Part shown: piece by piece, positions 23,453-35,194 of the stretch
How the letters are laid out: each line of letters begins with the position of its first letter
How positions within the stretch are numbered: the first letter of the stretch is position 1
Assembly: GCA_020912385.1 (NCBI GenBank)
Contig: CP087220.1
Coordinates: 1,116,001-1,180,000, forward strand
DNA length: 64,000 nt
DNA from: Neofusicoccum parvum
Taxonomy: Eukaryota > Ascomycota > Dothideomycetes > Botryosphaeriales > Botryosphaeriaceae
Direction of reading: 5' to 3'
Notes under the pieces: generated by a model
Seen by the model: the letters and a program-made list of their open reading frames with translations, nothing else
The model's database searches: none
Told to the model about the DNA's origin: nothing
Position numbers and translations under genes: made by a program

Positions 23453-26276
23453 CTAGACGTCCAGCATAGACCTGACCGGAGGTTGCTCCCGTGGAGACAC
23501 GGGGGGCGATGCTGCGGGCTTCTCTTCTGGTGCCGTCTTTGCCGGTTCGGATGCAGGAGAAGATGTGCCTTGCGCTGCTGAAGCGAGCTCTGGTCCCGCC
23601 ACGGCAGGAGCAGTCTCCACCGGAGCATTCTCCTCGGCAGCAACCGTCTTCGTGGTGGCCGATGCAGAAGCAGAAGGAACCGTGCTCGTATTCCCGGGAG
23701 TTTGCGTCGGCGTTACCTCCTCCGACTCAGTCTTGGGCGGCGAGAGGCCCGGCTTCGCTTCCTCCTTCGTCTCGAGCAAAGCCGGAGGCTCGGTGGTTCG
23801 GGGAAGATCAGCCGAACGTCCTCTGCGGTGTTGCGTTAAGGCTGCCAGACTCGATGTTGATCGATGCCGCTCAGAGCCACGGTCAGAGCCGCGCTCGGAG
23901 CCAGGCGAGCTCGGGTCAACCCGGTTGTTTGGCGGGCTCTTCGCGCGCTGTTTGGCATCCCGCTCTTTCCGCTCGGCAAGTTTTCCTTTGAACCATCCGA
24001 TTGGGTTTGCTTTCTTATCTCCCTCTTTACCTTCCGCCCAGACAGTTGTGGAGCTTGACGCCTCACCAGGATCCAGACTCAGGCTCTTGCGACCACCTTT
24101 CGAACTGATGGAACTCATGCTTTGCTCGGCCCCCGAGATAGACCCGAAGTTTGTTTCGTTGATTGGCTTGGACGCCTCCTTCCTATGGCTAGGGCGCCAG
24201 TGTCGCTTCCTCTCCCTCTCAGCGTTCTCAGCCGCTGTGGTATCGTCTCCATGCTCAACCTCCGAGTAGCCACCGGAGACGGTTGAATGCGAACGCATGG
24301 ATGCGCTGGGTGACATGCTGGGTTGGAGCGGATTAGCGCTCATCGTTGCCTTTGGGGGTGAAGTTTCAGCTATCGTGGATATATAAGGTCCTTGGTCTTT
24401 GACTGGCGTACCTGCCGCAACTCCTGACGGAAGTGGTGAAGGCGGTCCTCCAATGTGAGGTCCGTGGAGGGAATTGGTCGAACTCGCTGCGCTTGGGTTG
24501 GTGCTCGGGGCACGCTTCTTCTGGAGCTTGTTGGGTCTGCGCCTCTCCTTGGACTCGGTATCCGAGTGGGGTGAGGACTGGAACATGCTGGAAAACGAAC
24601 GGAATCCGCCAGGTGTATCCCGATCAGAGCTCTCACCTCTGGGCTTCTGCGGGGTCTGACTGTGTGGAAGAAGGCCGGTAGCAGAGGTCACGCTGGGCGG
24701 GGCGGCCAAGGGAGTGGAGTCTTCACTCGAAGGAGGGGACAGCACGTGGACAGGTCTTGTGGCAGGACTTACTTCACCGCTGGGCCTGACGGGCTCTGCG
24801 ATAGAAATAGAAGCAACCGCGGGCGACCTTGGGGTAGCGCCGGGACTCTGTTCTGCGTGGTCTCGAGAGAAACGCTTTCCTGCGACGTGCGGAGACTTCT
24901 TGGACGGCACGGTGTTGCTCCTGTGCACCCCCGAAGCGAACATTGTGTTAACAGGACTGGGGGTAGCCACGACACCTGAGTTTTTCGATTTCCTGGACGA
25001 GACAGACACATTCCTCCGAACCATTCCTTGTTGGCGCACACTCTCGGCACCTGCGCTTGCATTGGATGAGGATCTTCCGATGGTAGTCTTGGAGCGGGTA
25101 GGTGTAGTTGGAGCCTTTCCTGATGGGGTTGACGGTCCACTTTCCACCTCTTCCACCGTCTTGGGATCAGCAGCGGTTCCCTGCATACCAATGAGGAAGT
25201 TGTCCTGGTTCTCAATGAGGAAGATGAGCACATCCTGACTCAGACGATATTCCGGAGGAGCCATGTCATGGGTCGGGTGGGACAGGATACCAGGTTGAAA
25301 GATGGCGGCAAGATTAGCAGTAGTCATTTTGTTCAGGTCAGATTTAGAGGCGAAGACGGCCAAGAGATCCAAGATATACAGCAGCAGTTGGCGGTTGAGC
25401 GGAGGCAACTCTGTGATCAGCCTCTGATAGACTCGAATAGCGTCGTCCATGTCGAAGTCTCCAATGCTCTCCTTCTGGCCGTCCATCGGGCCGACTGCTT
25501 GGGCCTGGTGGTTGCGGAGGGGGTCTCTGAACATCTCGTAGAACTCGAGGGGTATGATGGGCTCGGGCAGCTGGTTGAAGTATCTGCGCAGAATATTGGC
25601 GGCATCGTGCACGGTGTAGCCAGTCCAATCCAGGCCCTTTCCGTAGCGATCAGGCGAGTTGAAAGCCTCTCGCAACTCCTTGATGCGCTTTTCGGATCCG
25701 CTTAGACGAAAGATACCTTCGACATCGACAGCTACACGCGCCAGCACGTCAGTAGTGAACAGGTGAAAGTGAGGCCTGTGACGCACCTTTCTCCTTGAGG
25801 AAGACTCCGCATTTTGCGACGACGATGGGGACATAACCGTAGATGTAGCTCTCGCCCTCTTCGTTGAATAATGAGATTGCGACATTGGCGTACTTGATGC
25901 TGTCTTGAAGAGGCACCCCGAAAATGCCTCGGGGCTTCTCTGGCTCTGCGTAGTAAAGTATCAGCTCACGACATGAAGTGTACGCGCGCAAAGCAATCTG
26001 GAGGGGCCGGGCGACAGCTCTCGACAGGCGCCCAGCCTGCCGACTGGCGGCGGCGGCGGCGCGAACGCGAAGCCTGACGAAGGTCGTCCGCACGCGCCTC
26101 CAGAGACGGAGGAACCCACCCTTGTCCTCGTCCTTCTTCGCATTCCCGCGCTTGAATTGTCTCCACCACGAGGTCAGGTCGCGCTTCGAGGGCACGTCGC
26201 CGGTCTGGCCGGGGACCTGCTGCGGCTGGTCCCATTGGCGGGTGCCCGAGGCGCTGGCTTGGGCGGTGTGCGGCAT
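23453..26276 (-). CDS. SAC7: Rho GTPase-activating protein, Sac7/Bag7 type
   Basis: The model 26120-26276, 25787-25945 and 23453-25731 gives about 864 residues. After PSKRDLTSWWRQFKR the RhoGAP domain runs from about residue 60 to 280: GIFGVPLQDSIKYANVAIS, YIYGYVPIVVAKCGVFLKEK, then across an intron VDVEGIFRLSGSEKRIKEL with the arginine finger in FRLSG, GYTVHDAANILRRYFNQLPEP, and LLAVFASKSDLNKMTTANLA. Sac7-type GAPs down-regulate Rho1 and so cell-wall integrity signalling and actin organisation. The remaining 580 residues are disordered, Ser/Pro-rich, with basic patches. The start is the first ATG inside the open frame, at 26276; a further upstream exon cannot be excluded because the frame stays open to a TTTTAG acceptor-like site near 26397. 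The first intron (25946-26119) is 174 nt, in frame and stop-free. Confidence 0.85.
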
Positions 26277-27456
26277 CTGGGCGGGCTGCTGCGAGGAGGG
26301 CGGGTCGCCTCTCGCTCTTTGGGGCGGACGGAGCTGGTGTTGTCGCAATGGCGGCAGTCGGAGGCTCGCGAGGGTACCGGCAGGCGTATCCTAAAATAGC
26401 GAGGGCGAAGCGAGGACGTGTCGCCGCTCGACAATGCGGCTGCGGCTGCAGGAGGGCGGCGCGACCTGGGGTGCGGCAGGCTCTCGCCGGTGTCTAGGGC
26501 AGCGATGGGCGCGGCGCGCTCGCTGGGGGGCAGAAGCCTGGGTGTGAGGCGGCGGCTGCAGGACGGCCGTTGCTGTCGGAGGTCGTGAAACGTGAGGAAA
26601 CGCGAGTTTTCGCGGGCGCGGGTGATGTAATGCGATGATATATGCTGGTGGCTCGTCGCCGGGCGCCAGGGTCAGACGCGCTGCTGGTCCAGGAAAGGAT
26701 CGGAGGGAGACGCTGGGTGTGTGCGAGAGGCGGCGGGCAGACTTGAGCGTGGCTGATGCTGCGTGTCTCCCGATGAGGAAGCCCCTAGGTTGCCCGTCGG
26801 CTGCCCAGGCTAATACGAGAGACGGTGCAGCAGAGTGAGCACGCGCCGGACTGGCAGCGCTGGAAGGGACGTGAGGCCTGGGCGGGTGCGGGCGCTCGGT
26901 GCTGGACGGCGTTGGTGTTTTGGGCAGTCCCAGGGGAGCTTGGGCAGTCGAGCAGGAGAAGCAACGGCGGCTTAGGCTAAAATAAGGACTTGGGGACTTG
27001 GGCTGCTAGCTGCGAGCCGTGGACGACGGCGTGCCGACAGCTGCAGAGCGCTCGCGAGCCGCTGCCGCCCCAGCCAGAGCCCCAGCCGGTGGCCCAGCGC
27101 GCGCACCTGGCACTGGCAGCGCTGCTCCACGCCCCGGCCACCCAGAGTCAGGACCAGGCCAGACAGTCGCCAAATCCTCACGCTGCCCCGGCGCTAATCA
27201 CCACCCATCAGGGTCTGTTGGTCTGTTGTCTCCGCCGTCTCATCACGCGGTTCCCCGGCACAGCGCCGAGCCAAGCCGCCCGTCCACTACGTCAAGCCCC
27301 GAAAAGTTGTTCCAGCATCAAAGCTCCTGCCGCTGCTGCCAGGCACACACTCCGCAACCCACGCACGCCAGAGCACACCGCAACCACCGCATCATCGCCC
27401 CGCCCCATCCTTGACAGCTGGCCGTCTCGTGACTCGCGCAAGCAAGCAGCATCGCA
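26277..27456. other. Divergent promoter region of RhoGAP and TIM9
   Basis: About 1.2 kb of GC-rich sequence between two divergent genes. It may contain a small upstream exon of the RhoGAP gene, suggested by the acceptor-like site near 26397 on the minus strand. Nothing else was recognised. Confidence 0.4.
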
Positions 27457-27856
27457 ATGGACGGGTGAGCGCCCCAGCCGTGCCCCAGCCCGCGCGCACC
27501 CTACGCCCCCAGCCCGCTAACGCAAGCAATGCCGCCGCAGTCTTACGGGAGCTGAGCAGCGCGAGCTGCAGAGCCGCATGGAGCGCAAGCAGATGAAGGA
27601 GTTCATGACGGTGCGCCGCTGCCCGCCGCCGCGTCCCGCCCCCGCCTGCTAACGGCCGCAGATGTACTCCAACCTCGTCCAGCGCTGCTTCGACGACTGC
27701 ATCTCCGACTTCTCCACCAAGTCGCTGGGCTCGCGCGAGGAGGGCTGCGTGATGAGGTGCGTCGACAAGATCCTCAAGGGCTCCGAGCGGCTCGGAAACC
27801 GCTTCCAGGAGCAGAACGCTGCCATGGCCCAGGCCGGCGCCCTCCCCGGCAGGTAG
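27457..27856 (+). CDS. TIM9: Mitochondrial intermembrane-space chaperone Tim9
   Basis: Three exons (27457-27464, 27541-27610, 27662-27856) encode 90 residues, the normal Tim9 size. The protein begins [19 protein letters not shown], then [17 protein letters not shown]. The twin CX3C motifs are complete: C35/C39 (CFDDC) and C55/C59 (CVMRC). The tail [19 protein letters not shown] is typical. Tim9 pairs with Tim10 as a hexameric chaperone that carries hydrophobic carriers to the TIM22 translocase. Exon 1 is only eight bases (ATG GAC GG), so the start rests on the phase-2 splice to the conserved second exon. Both introns are GT-AG. Confidence 0.95.
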
Positions 27857-29369
27857 ACGCGTCGCGCGTTACGCCGCATCTTCGCATCGCTCCCTTGGGG
27901 ATTCTGTAGCATATCATCGGGACAGGACGGAACAAAACAAAATGCTGTCGGGGGCGTTACGGTCAATCAATGTATGGATATGCCTGCGTAGGGCAGGTCG
28001 GCTGCGCCAGCTCGGATTCGTAGCACAGTCTCCTCTCAAATTGCAGCCAGGGTTCAAAGCAAACGCCACGCTTATTTTCAGAACCAATATGCACGCCTCT
28101 CTGACTGCAGCTCTGCAGAACATTTTTTCTTCAACGCGAGAGCTGGCCGAGTGTGGTGGACATGTCGAGTCCCGAAGAAACGCGCACTAGCCCGAAAACT
28201 GCAATCGAGCTCGTGATGTTTGATACGGCACGGTCGACTGGCAGTGCGGTGCCTGGCGCAGGTGCGATCTGAGCACCCCGGTAAGTGGCTGCGCGGATCA
28301 ACCCACGAGGTAGGATCGGATGGTGGCCGTCTAAGGTGCCTGTGGCACAGTCTACCCGCAGAGCAATCTCCGACCGAATATCGCACCAATTGCGCGACCA
28401 AGTATTGGGACGCGTGGTTGGGGCGGCAAGACATTGGGGCAAGGACTGGAGTGGAGAGCAGCTCTCGGCTCTCGGTAGACGGGAAGCGCTGGTCTTCTGA
28501 CTGCAAGTCACAATGTTGCTAGCCTGGTACGCCTAACGTTGGCATAAACTTCGTTTCGCGTCCGGGTGATGTGCGTATAGCGCTACGTACGAGAGGGCAG
28601 AGATGGGCGGGTTTGCATGACGGATTGTTGATTAAACACACGTCCAAGGGGCTTTTCCTGCTTCGTAACGAGAGATGGGTTCATTGCATTATATTAACCT
28701 TATGGATCGCCTAGCGTGCTGACGCTGAGTCTCGACCGTCCAAGACGCGAGATCCTTGTTGTGGAGCTCCAAACGCGGGTGTGGGCGCTTGCGCCTCCGG
28801 CAGGAGACCGTGCCGATTGACGTGGGTGCAATCTGCGAGGCTTTCTCGTCGAGCATTGCAGCACATGCGCGACAGAAGCGGTTGCTGTCGGGGTAGGGCG
28901 AAGCATCTGTCCGGGAAAGCCTCGCGTTTCTCTGACTGCGCATTCGCGTCCATCCTTATGAATGCCCCAGCTCCCTAACTGTACGTGCCCTGTCGTTGCA
29001 CTGTTCGGCAGCCCAGCCACGTACGTGCGGACCACGCAGACCAGAGCTAGTTCGTCCGCCACACTTCGGACAGACTCGAGCTCCAACATGGCCTATAGCG
29101 AGCGGCGGCTGTCCTATGAAGTTGTGCTTGCCACTGCCGCCCGAAACTGTGGCGCATGAGCACCGCCACCTTGGTCAACAAATTGACGATTCTCACAAGC
29201 GCCTGCCGCGCCCTTGGCACCTAGTTTTAAGACCAGCGGACCCGCCTGACGTGGCTCGCACTACACCGGTCACCTTCCGACACTGCAAACACTCCATAAC
29301 TCCTATTTCGTCTCCAACAACAGCATCCAACACGCAAGACAACACCTTCGAATCTCTCAGCCAAACAAC
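27857..29369. other. Intergenic spacer
   Basis: About 1.5 kb following TIM9. It contains only short overlapping frames in both directions without protein-like composition. No repeat was seen. Confidence 0.4.
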
Positions 29370-29593
29370 ATGGGTTTGATGTGGACCAAGCACTGGGGTG
29401 GCCGTCACGGCGGTAAGCAGCACCGTTCCTTCTCCAGGTAACCGCAGCTAACCGGCCCCAGGCGGCGGCATCGTCGTGGACAAGCACGGCGTCCGCAGAG
29501 CGCCTTTCCGACTCAGTCTCGGCCGCTTCAGCTGCTTCCGCTGATCGCAACAACGCGTCGGCGACCGACGAATCGCAGGGCGCTGAGCAATGA
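29370..29593 (+). CDS. Possible micro-gene, 41-62 residue product
   Basis: An ATG in good context (AACAACATGG) opens MGLMWTKHWGGRHGG and runs into a GTAAGC donor at 29413. Two exits are possible. The acceptor at 29461, with a CTAAC branch site before it, leads to a short Arg-rich end at 29544 (41 residues). The acceptor at 29447 leads to a Ser/Ala-rich hydrophilic tail (ERLSDSVSAASAASADRNN) ending at 29593 (62 residues). I recognise no family. The start context, donor and branch site favour a real transcript, but the coding model is weak. Confidence 0.33.
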
Positions 29594-30558
29594 GGTGAGT
29601 GAGAACAGCAGCATCTCACTGCCTATGCACGCTCACATGAGCTAAGCTGACAGCCAACTATAGAGCACGCAGACTACTGATACCCCTCGATCCTCATGCG
29701 CTCGTCTCTCCTCTGCACGCCAGGGAGCCCGGCACATCTCTTTTGCGTTCATACCCACACTTGATGACGACTCTCATGCCTTCATGCACGCCACTGCTGG
29801 ATACGGGGATTATACGGACGGGGAAACGGGGTGGTCTATAATGCGCAGGATGGGCGGAGTTGCCAAGGAATGGCCACGGCAATGTCTACATCTACGTACC
29901 TACCAATGACCACTGTTTTCGCTTGCTTACAGCGCCCCTTGCCTTATAATAATAGATGCTGCAACGTCGTCCTATCACGGAAGGGTGCAACTGTGGTGGC
30001 GGCGATCTCAACGCGTCCCCGGGGCATTGAAGCACCCACCTAGACGCAGATTCCCCTGAGCAAAACACCAAACCCCCATCCGGACGGATGCTTCCAGGTC
30101 CCACAGGCTGGACTTGCCGTATCTGTGTCGGTTTGGGGGCTGTGCAGAACCGATCAGGTTTTGAGGCATGGGATGTTCGCGACGCAGCAGGTTTAGGCAC
30201 GTCACGATCCAGCAGGTTGCCCGACGGGCGATGCAAGTCGCAGCAGGTTTGCAGAACTGCTGCATGCCCAGGCGCGCTACTGCTGGCCGTAGCGTAGTTT
30301 TATCGTGAGATGAGCAATGACATCATTGGCGCACCGCCACAGCAGCTCGGGGCTCCATGCAGGGATCGCCAAATCTCGCCAACCACTGCGGGGAAGGCGG
30401 GAAAAGCTCCAAGCACAAGCTCCACCACACGCTCCCTACCACGCCACCGCGAGGCCTCTGTTTTGCTGCCCGCTTACCTTGCGGCGTCATTGCGCGTGAG
30501 AGAACAACACTCCTGTCATCACTTGCAACATCAGCCAGCAAAGGCAGCAGCAGCAACC
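29594..30558. other. Intergenic spacer
   Basis: About 1 kb with a donor-like GTGAGTG at 29594, directly after the possible micro-gene stop, and three GCAGCAGGTT words between about 30180 and 30250. Otherwise no feature was recognised. The last part is the DCG1-like promoter and leader. Confidence 0.4.
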
Positions 30559-31462
30559 ATGACCGCATCAAAACGCTCCATCCTTATCATCAACCCTAAC
30601 TCTACCGCCTCCATGACTGCAGGCCTCGAACCTCTAGTCCACGCCCTGAACTTCCAAGAGGTAAGCCCATCTACAGCCCTACCTCATGCACCACACCGCT
30701 CCAGCGTCTTCAAAACGTATCTTTTTCTCCTTCTCTTTCTTTTTTTCTTTTGAAAAAAAAAACTCAAAGACGAAGAACCACCATCTAAAGAGTAAAGCCA
30801 CAGCACCCCGCTAACACCACCACCACCAGCACACCACCCACACCTTCTTCACCGCGCCCTCCGGGCCCCCCTCCATCAACAACGAAGCCGACGCGGCCAG
30901 CTCCCTCACCCACACGCTCCCGGCCCTGACGCCGCTCCTCCCGCACCACGACGCGTTCCTGGTGGCGTGCTACTCGCCGCACCCGCTGGTCGGCGCGCTC
31001 AAGCGCGACGCGCACGTCCGCGCCGCGCGCAAGCCCGTCACCGGCATCCTCGAGGCCAGCGTCGCCGCCGCCCTGCAGCTGGTCGCGCCGCGCCAGCGCT
31101 TCGGCATCGTCAGCACCGGCAAGGTCTGGGAGGCCGTGCTGGGCCAGGCCGTGGCCGACCTGCTGGGCGCGGGCGCCAGGTTCGCCGGCACCGAGACGAC
31201 CGGGCTGATGGCGACGGAGCTGCATGATGCGCCGCCTGAGGAGGTGCGGAGGAGGATGATGGAGGCGACGAGGAGGTTGGTGGGGAGGGGGGATGTGGGC
31301 GCGGTGTGTCTTGGGTGCGCGGGGATGGCGGGGATGGGTGAGATGGTGAGGGAGGCGTGTGTGGAGGAGTTGGGGGAGGAGGAGGGTGGGAAGGTGTGGA
31401 TTGTGGATGGGGTGCAGGCGGGGGTTGCGTGGTTGGAGGGCGCGCTGAGGTCGGGGCTCTGA
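30559..31462 (+). CDS. DCG1: Asp/Glu/hydantoin racemase family protein, Dcg1-like
   Basis: Two exons (30559-30660, 30830-31462) encode 244 residues. It begins with the family signature ILIINPNSTASMTAGLEP. The second exon carries TAPSGPPSINNEADA and the two catalytic-type cysteines expected of the superfamily: C81 in VACYSPHPLVGALK and C197 in VCLGCAGMAGM. IVSTGKVWEAVL and GTETTGL match Dcg1-type proteins. Yeast Dcg1 is regulated with allantoin/nitrogen catabolite genes; whether this protein racemises hydantoins or amino acids is not established. The 169-nt intron ends after a CTAAC branch site and a CCACCAG run, and contains a pyrimidine tract followed by nine A. Confidence 0.88.
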
Positions 31463-33272
31463 TGGAGGTGTCTTCGAGAGTGAGGTGGACATGACAAAAA
31501 GTGATTTTATAGCGATTTTGCTTATTATTCCCTTATAGCATGACAAGCATAACAAAAATATTCCATGTAAGTTTTTGGTGGTGGATAGTAAATGATATTT
31601 CTCGATGTGACGTCTCTTTTTTTTCCCCTTTCACCATTTTACCCTCTCATCTTAGCCGGTACCAGAAAGCCAGACCACATTGAACACTAAATCTGATCAG
31701 TCAACATTTTTGACCATCAAGGTACCCAGTCATTTTCACTGAACCCAGTGATTCGCTCATTTTGGAAAGAACTAAAACAAGATATCTTTCTTTCTCTACA
31801 TGCTCCTTGAGGACATAGTGAGCCGCAAAGAAAGTGGACTTCTTCATCTGAAATAAATCTCGCAATGGGTAGGTAAAGCCTTCATCTAGATACAGATGTG
31901 CTTTGATCAGTCGCTAAAGTTATATGGACAAATGCTTCAACTACCTAAAGTGCTTACTGGGCACATTATTTGCGCCGGAGCACACTCTGTACTGCTATTC
32001 CTTTTGCAACTCACTGGGAAGTTGTGGATCAGACCGCTTTTACCAATCAACTAAGATGCATTACACATGCTAATGCGGCTAGAAGTAGCTATGATAATTG
32101 CATGCTTTCGTCTCTTTTTCATGAATCCGTTGCAAAGGCCATTCGCGAAACTCACCTCAGTTGGCTAAGGTAGCGAGAACGCCATATGCAAGCATCGTAC
32201 GAGAGCTAACACCAAATTCACTTTAGCACAATGAAGCGGAAGCTGTAGACACAACTAAATTGTGTATGTTACCGTGGACGTACGCAAATGACCATTCAAC
32301 TCTTTGAAATTCTAATAGTTCTGGTTTGGTTGGCTCGTTCCCACGTCGGCCTGCAAGAGGATTCGTCACTCAGGGCAGCAGTCCCTCGACAATCTATCAG
32401 TGTTAAACATAGTAGTTAGGCTTTAAAAAGCTTTTAGCTAACCGTAACGATTCCCAGTGAATGCGCGAGACTAATGGCAATATGGCAACAGCGAGGCCCA
32501 AAGCGGGGAAGACAACCTTGAGCCACTGCACCATCGTTTCCGCGCTTGGCACGAGATGCTTAGAGTCGGTACTGCAGCAGGCAGCCATCGTGCACCGAAC
32601 TATGGTACCCGATATTTCGCACCCAACCAGCGGAGGTGGGAGTGGGGTTCGAGAGGTGGCATGTTACGAGTCTGCCCACGAACGCGGCGGCGGACGCGGA
32701 CGACAGACCAAGCTGCAGCCTGTGCTGGCGAGCATGCAGCAGCAGGCACACACGGGAGTCAAAAAAGATGCTTTCTGGTGAAGCATCACGCCAAGGTTGG
32801 GAGGCGCGACTGGCCAGGATGGCACGACGGCTGGGGTGATGGGCTGCCGCTGGCGTCGGGCGGCGCAGATCAGCGGCAATCTGCGGCCGCATGTGACAGC
32901 GATCCCTGAGCCCAGCAGCGTCATCCACGCGCAGCTTCGCGGAGAGGGGGAGAGGCCACAGCACCACGCGCGCCCGTATCCTCCTATTTGTACTGGGCCC
33001 CGCCCAAGCCGCTCGTTCCAGCTCCACGACTCCTGCCCGCGCCCACGCTCCCTCCCACGCCCCGTCGCGCAGACACCGCCCGCAACCCACACGGCCGCCA
33101 GTCTCCCCGGCGGAGCCAAGAACCCCGCGACGCCCTCGACCACCGTCCGCCAGACGGCAGCCTGAGACAGGCTGAAATCGCGCCTTCTCCGGCCGCACCG
33201 CGCTCCAGCACGCGCGCCGCCTTGCCCGCCCAGCTCGCCGCCGCCCGCCGCTCACCGTCGCTCCTCTCCACC
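31463..33272. other. Intergenic spacer with an AT-rich core
   Basis: About 1.8 kb. From about 31490 to 32560 the sequence is clearly more AT-rich than the flanking genes and has no long frame. From 32560 to 33272 it is GC-rich and holds the GGPP synthase promoter and leader. No inverted or terminal repeats were identified by eye. Confidence 0.4.
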
Positions 33273-34601
33273 ATGACGGCGCACAGCCTGCAGTCGCCCA
33301 ACGCCATTCCGCCGCGCACGTCGTCGAACGGCATAATCACCGGCCACGCGGCGCCGCAGCGCTCGGTTCTCCGCCCGCTGTCCGAGATCGACTGGATCTC
33401 CTCGTCTAAAAAGACGTCGCTGGCCTCGATGCGCGGCACCTCGCTCTCTCCGCCGCTGTCGCCCTCCCACCAGACACACACCTACCCAATTCCCATGACG
33501 CCGCCGCCGACCGACCCGCTGAAGAGCATCAGCGACGAGCTGATCTACGGCAAGGGCTCCGGCTGGTCTGCCGAGAAGGAGCGGATACTGCTGGGCCCGT
33601 ACGAGTACCTCTACGGCCACCCGGGCAAGGACATCCGCAGCCAGATGATCAGCGCGTTCAATGCCTGGCTCCAGGTGCCGGAGAAGTCGCTGGAGATAAT
33701 CACAAAAGTCGTGGGCATGCTGCACACCGCATCATTACTGTAGGCCCAGCTGCCCTCATTTTCAGGCACAATTGCGGTTTACTGACGGCGCTTGGAATCG
33801 CAGAGTCGACGACGTGGAAGACAGCTCGATGCTCCGCCGCGGCGTCCCGGTTGCGAACAGCATATTCGGCACCGCCCAGACCATAAACAGCGCCAACTAC
33901 GTCTACTTCCTCGCCCTCCAGGAGCTCTCGACCCTACAAAATCCCACCGCGATGACGATATTCACCGAGGAGCTGCTGAACCTGCACCGCGGGCAGGGCA
34001 TGGATCTTTTCTGGCGGGACACCCTGACCTGCCCCAGCGAAGCCGACTACCTAGAAATGGTCGGCAACAAGACCGGCGGCCTCTTCCGACTAGCCATCAA
34101 GCTGATGCAAGCAGAGTCAAGCCGCGACCTGTACGCCACCATCCTCCCCTCCTCCTCCCCTCCACCAACTAACCCCCCCTTCCACCCCGCAGCAACTGCG
34201 TCCCCCTCGTCAACACCATCGGCCTCCTCTTCCAGATCCTCGACGACCACCTCAACCTCAAGTCCGAGCGCCTCTCGGCGCAGAAGGGCTTCGCCGAGGA
34301 CCTCACCGAGGGCAAGTTCTCGTTCCCGGTCATCCACGCCATCCGCGCCGACCCGGCCAACCTGGTGCTCGTCAACATCCTCAAGCAGAAGACGGCCGAC
34401 CCCGAGGTCAAGAAGTACGCCGTCGCGTACATGGAGCGCAAGGGCAGCTTCGAGTACTCGGGCCGCTGCATCAAGGAGCTGCGCGACAAGGCGTTCGGCC
34501 TCGTCGAGGAGGTCGAGCGGGCCGCCGGCGAGGTGGGTGGCGCCGAGGGTGCTGAGGGCGTGAGGGCGATTCTGGAGAGGATGAAGGTGGAGGGGGTGTG
34601 A
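33273..34601 (+). CDS. BTS1: Geranylgeranyl diphosphate synthase
   Basis: Three exons (33273-33739, 33804-34130, 34193-34601) encode 400 residues. After a disordered N-terminus of about 80 residues comes the trans-isoprenyl synthase fold: [17 protein letters not shown], the first Asp-rich motif DDVED at about residues 158-162, [37 protein letters not shown], and the second motif DDHLN at about 282-286 in [35 protein letters not shown] is also typical. The enzyme condenses farnesyl diphosphate with isopentenyl diphosphate to C20 diphosphate for Rab/Rho prenylation and terpenoids. DDXXN rather than DDXXD in the second motif is usual for fungal GGPP synthases. No terpene cyclase lies nearby, so it is most likely the primary-metabolism copy. 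Confidence 0.95.
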
Positions 34602-35194
34602 GCGGTCGGGGATGGCGTGATGTAGCTGCGCTGGAAAGTAAGTGAGCGTTGAAAGGTAAAGGCTTCTGGGTTGCCGGATACGGCTGGTCACGCATCGTGA
34701 TGCCTCTTTTTTCTTGCTGGATGAGCATTTGTGCATTTTGTGGATGAAAAGGACGGGAAATGTGGCGCTTTATGGGTTGTGTGCGTGTGTGTGTGTGACA
34801 TATGATATCCCCGAGGGCTCTCTCTCTTTCTCTGTGTGTACTTTTCTTGGTTAGAATTTTCGGTCCTCCATCGTGTTGGACGTCAGAGCTCGGGAACAGA
34901 TGCTGAAAAGACGAACAAGGTCAAAAACAATTGCAAACAATTATCACAAACTGTACGCAAGCCTTACGTGAAGACTAGCTGGTGGCATGGAATCAAATCG
35001 TCTGGCCCGAGAGGGACTGCACGGATACTTCTCGAAGAAAACAAAGTATATTCCTGGAAACGAGCAGACGCAACGCTCTACTTGCTTATGCAATTACTGC
35101 CTCCCAAACGCCCAAAGACCAACTTTTTCGCATGCCCACCGCAGCGTACTTTATACATCCATACCAATGAAACGATAGAAGCCTTGTCAGCCAC
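34602..35194. other. Convergent 3' intergenic region
   Basis: About 590 bp between the stops of the GGPP synthase gene and RRP5, with a short GT repeat at 34780-34797. No coding signal was seen. Confidence 0.5.

Noticed and set aside
32560..33255. 231-codon minus-strand frame opposite the GGPP synthase leader
   Set aside because: No domain, low-complexity Arg/Ala/Gly composition, and it lies in the presumed promoter and leader.
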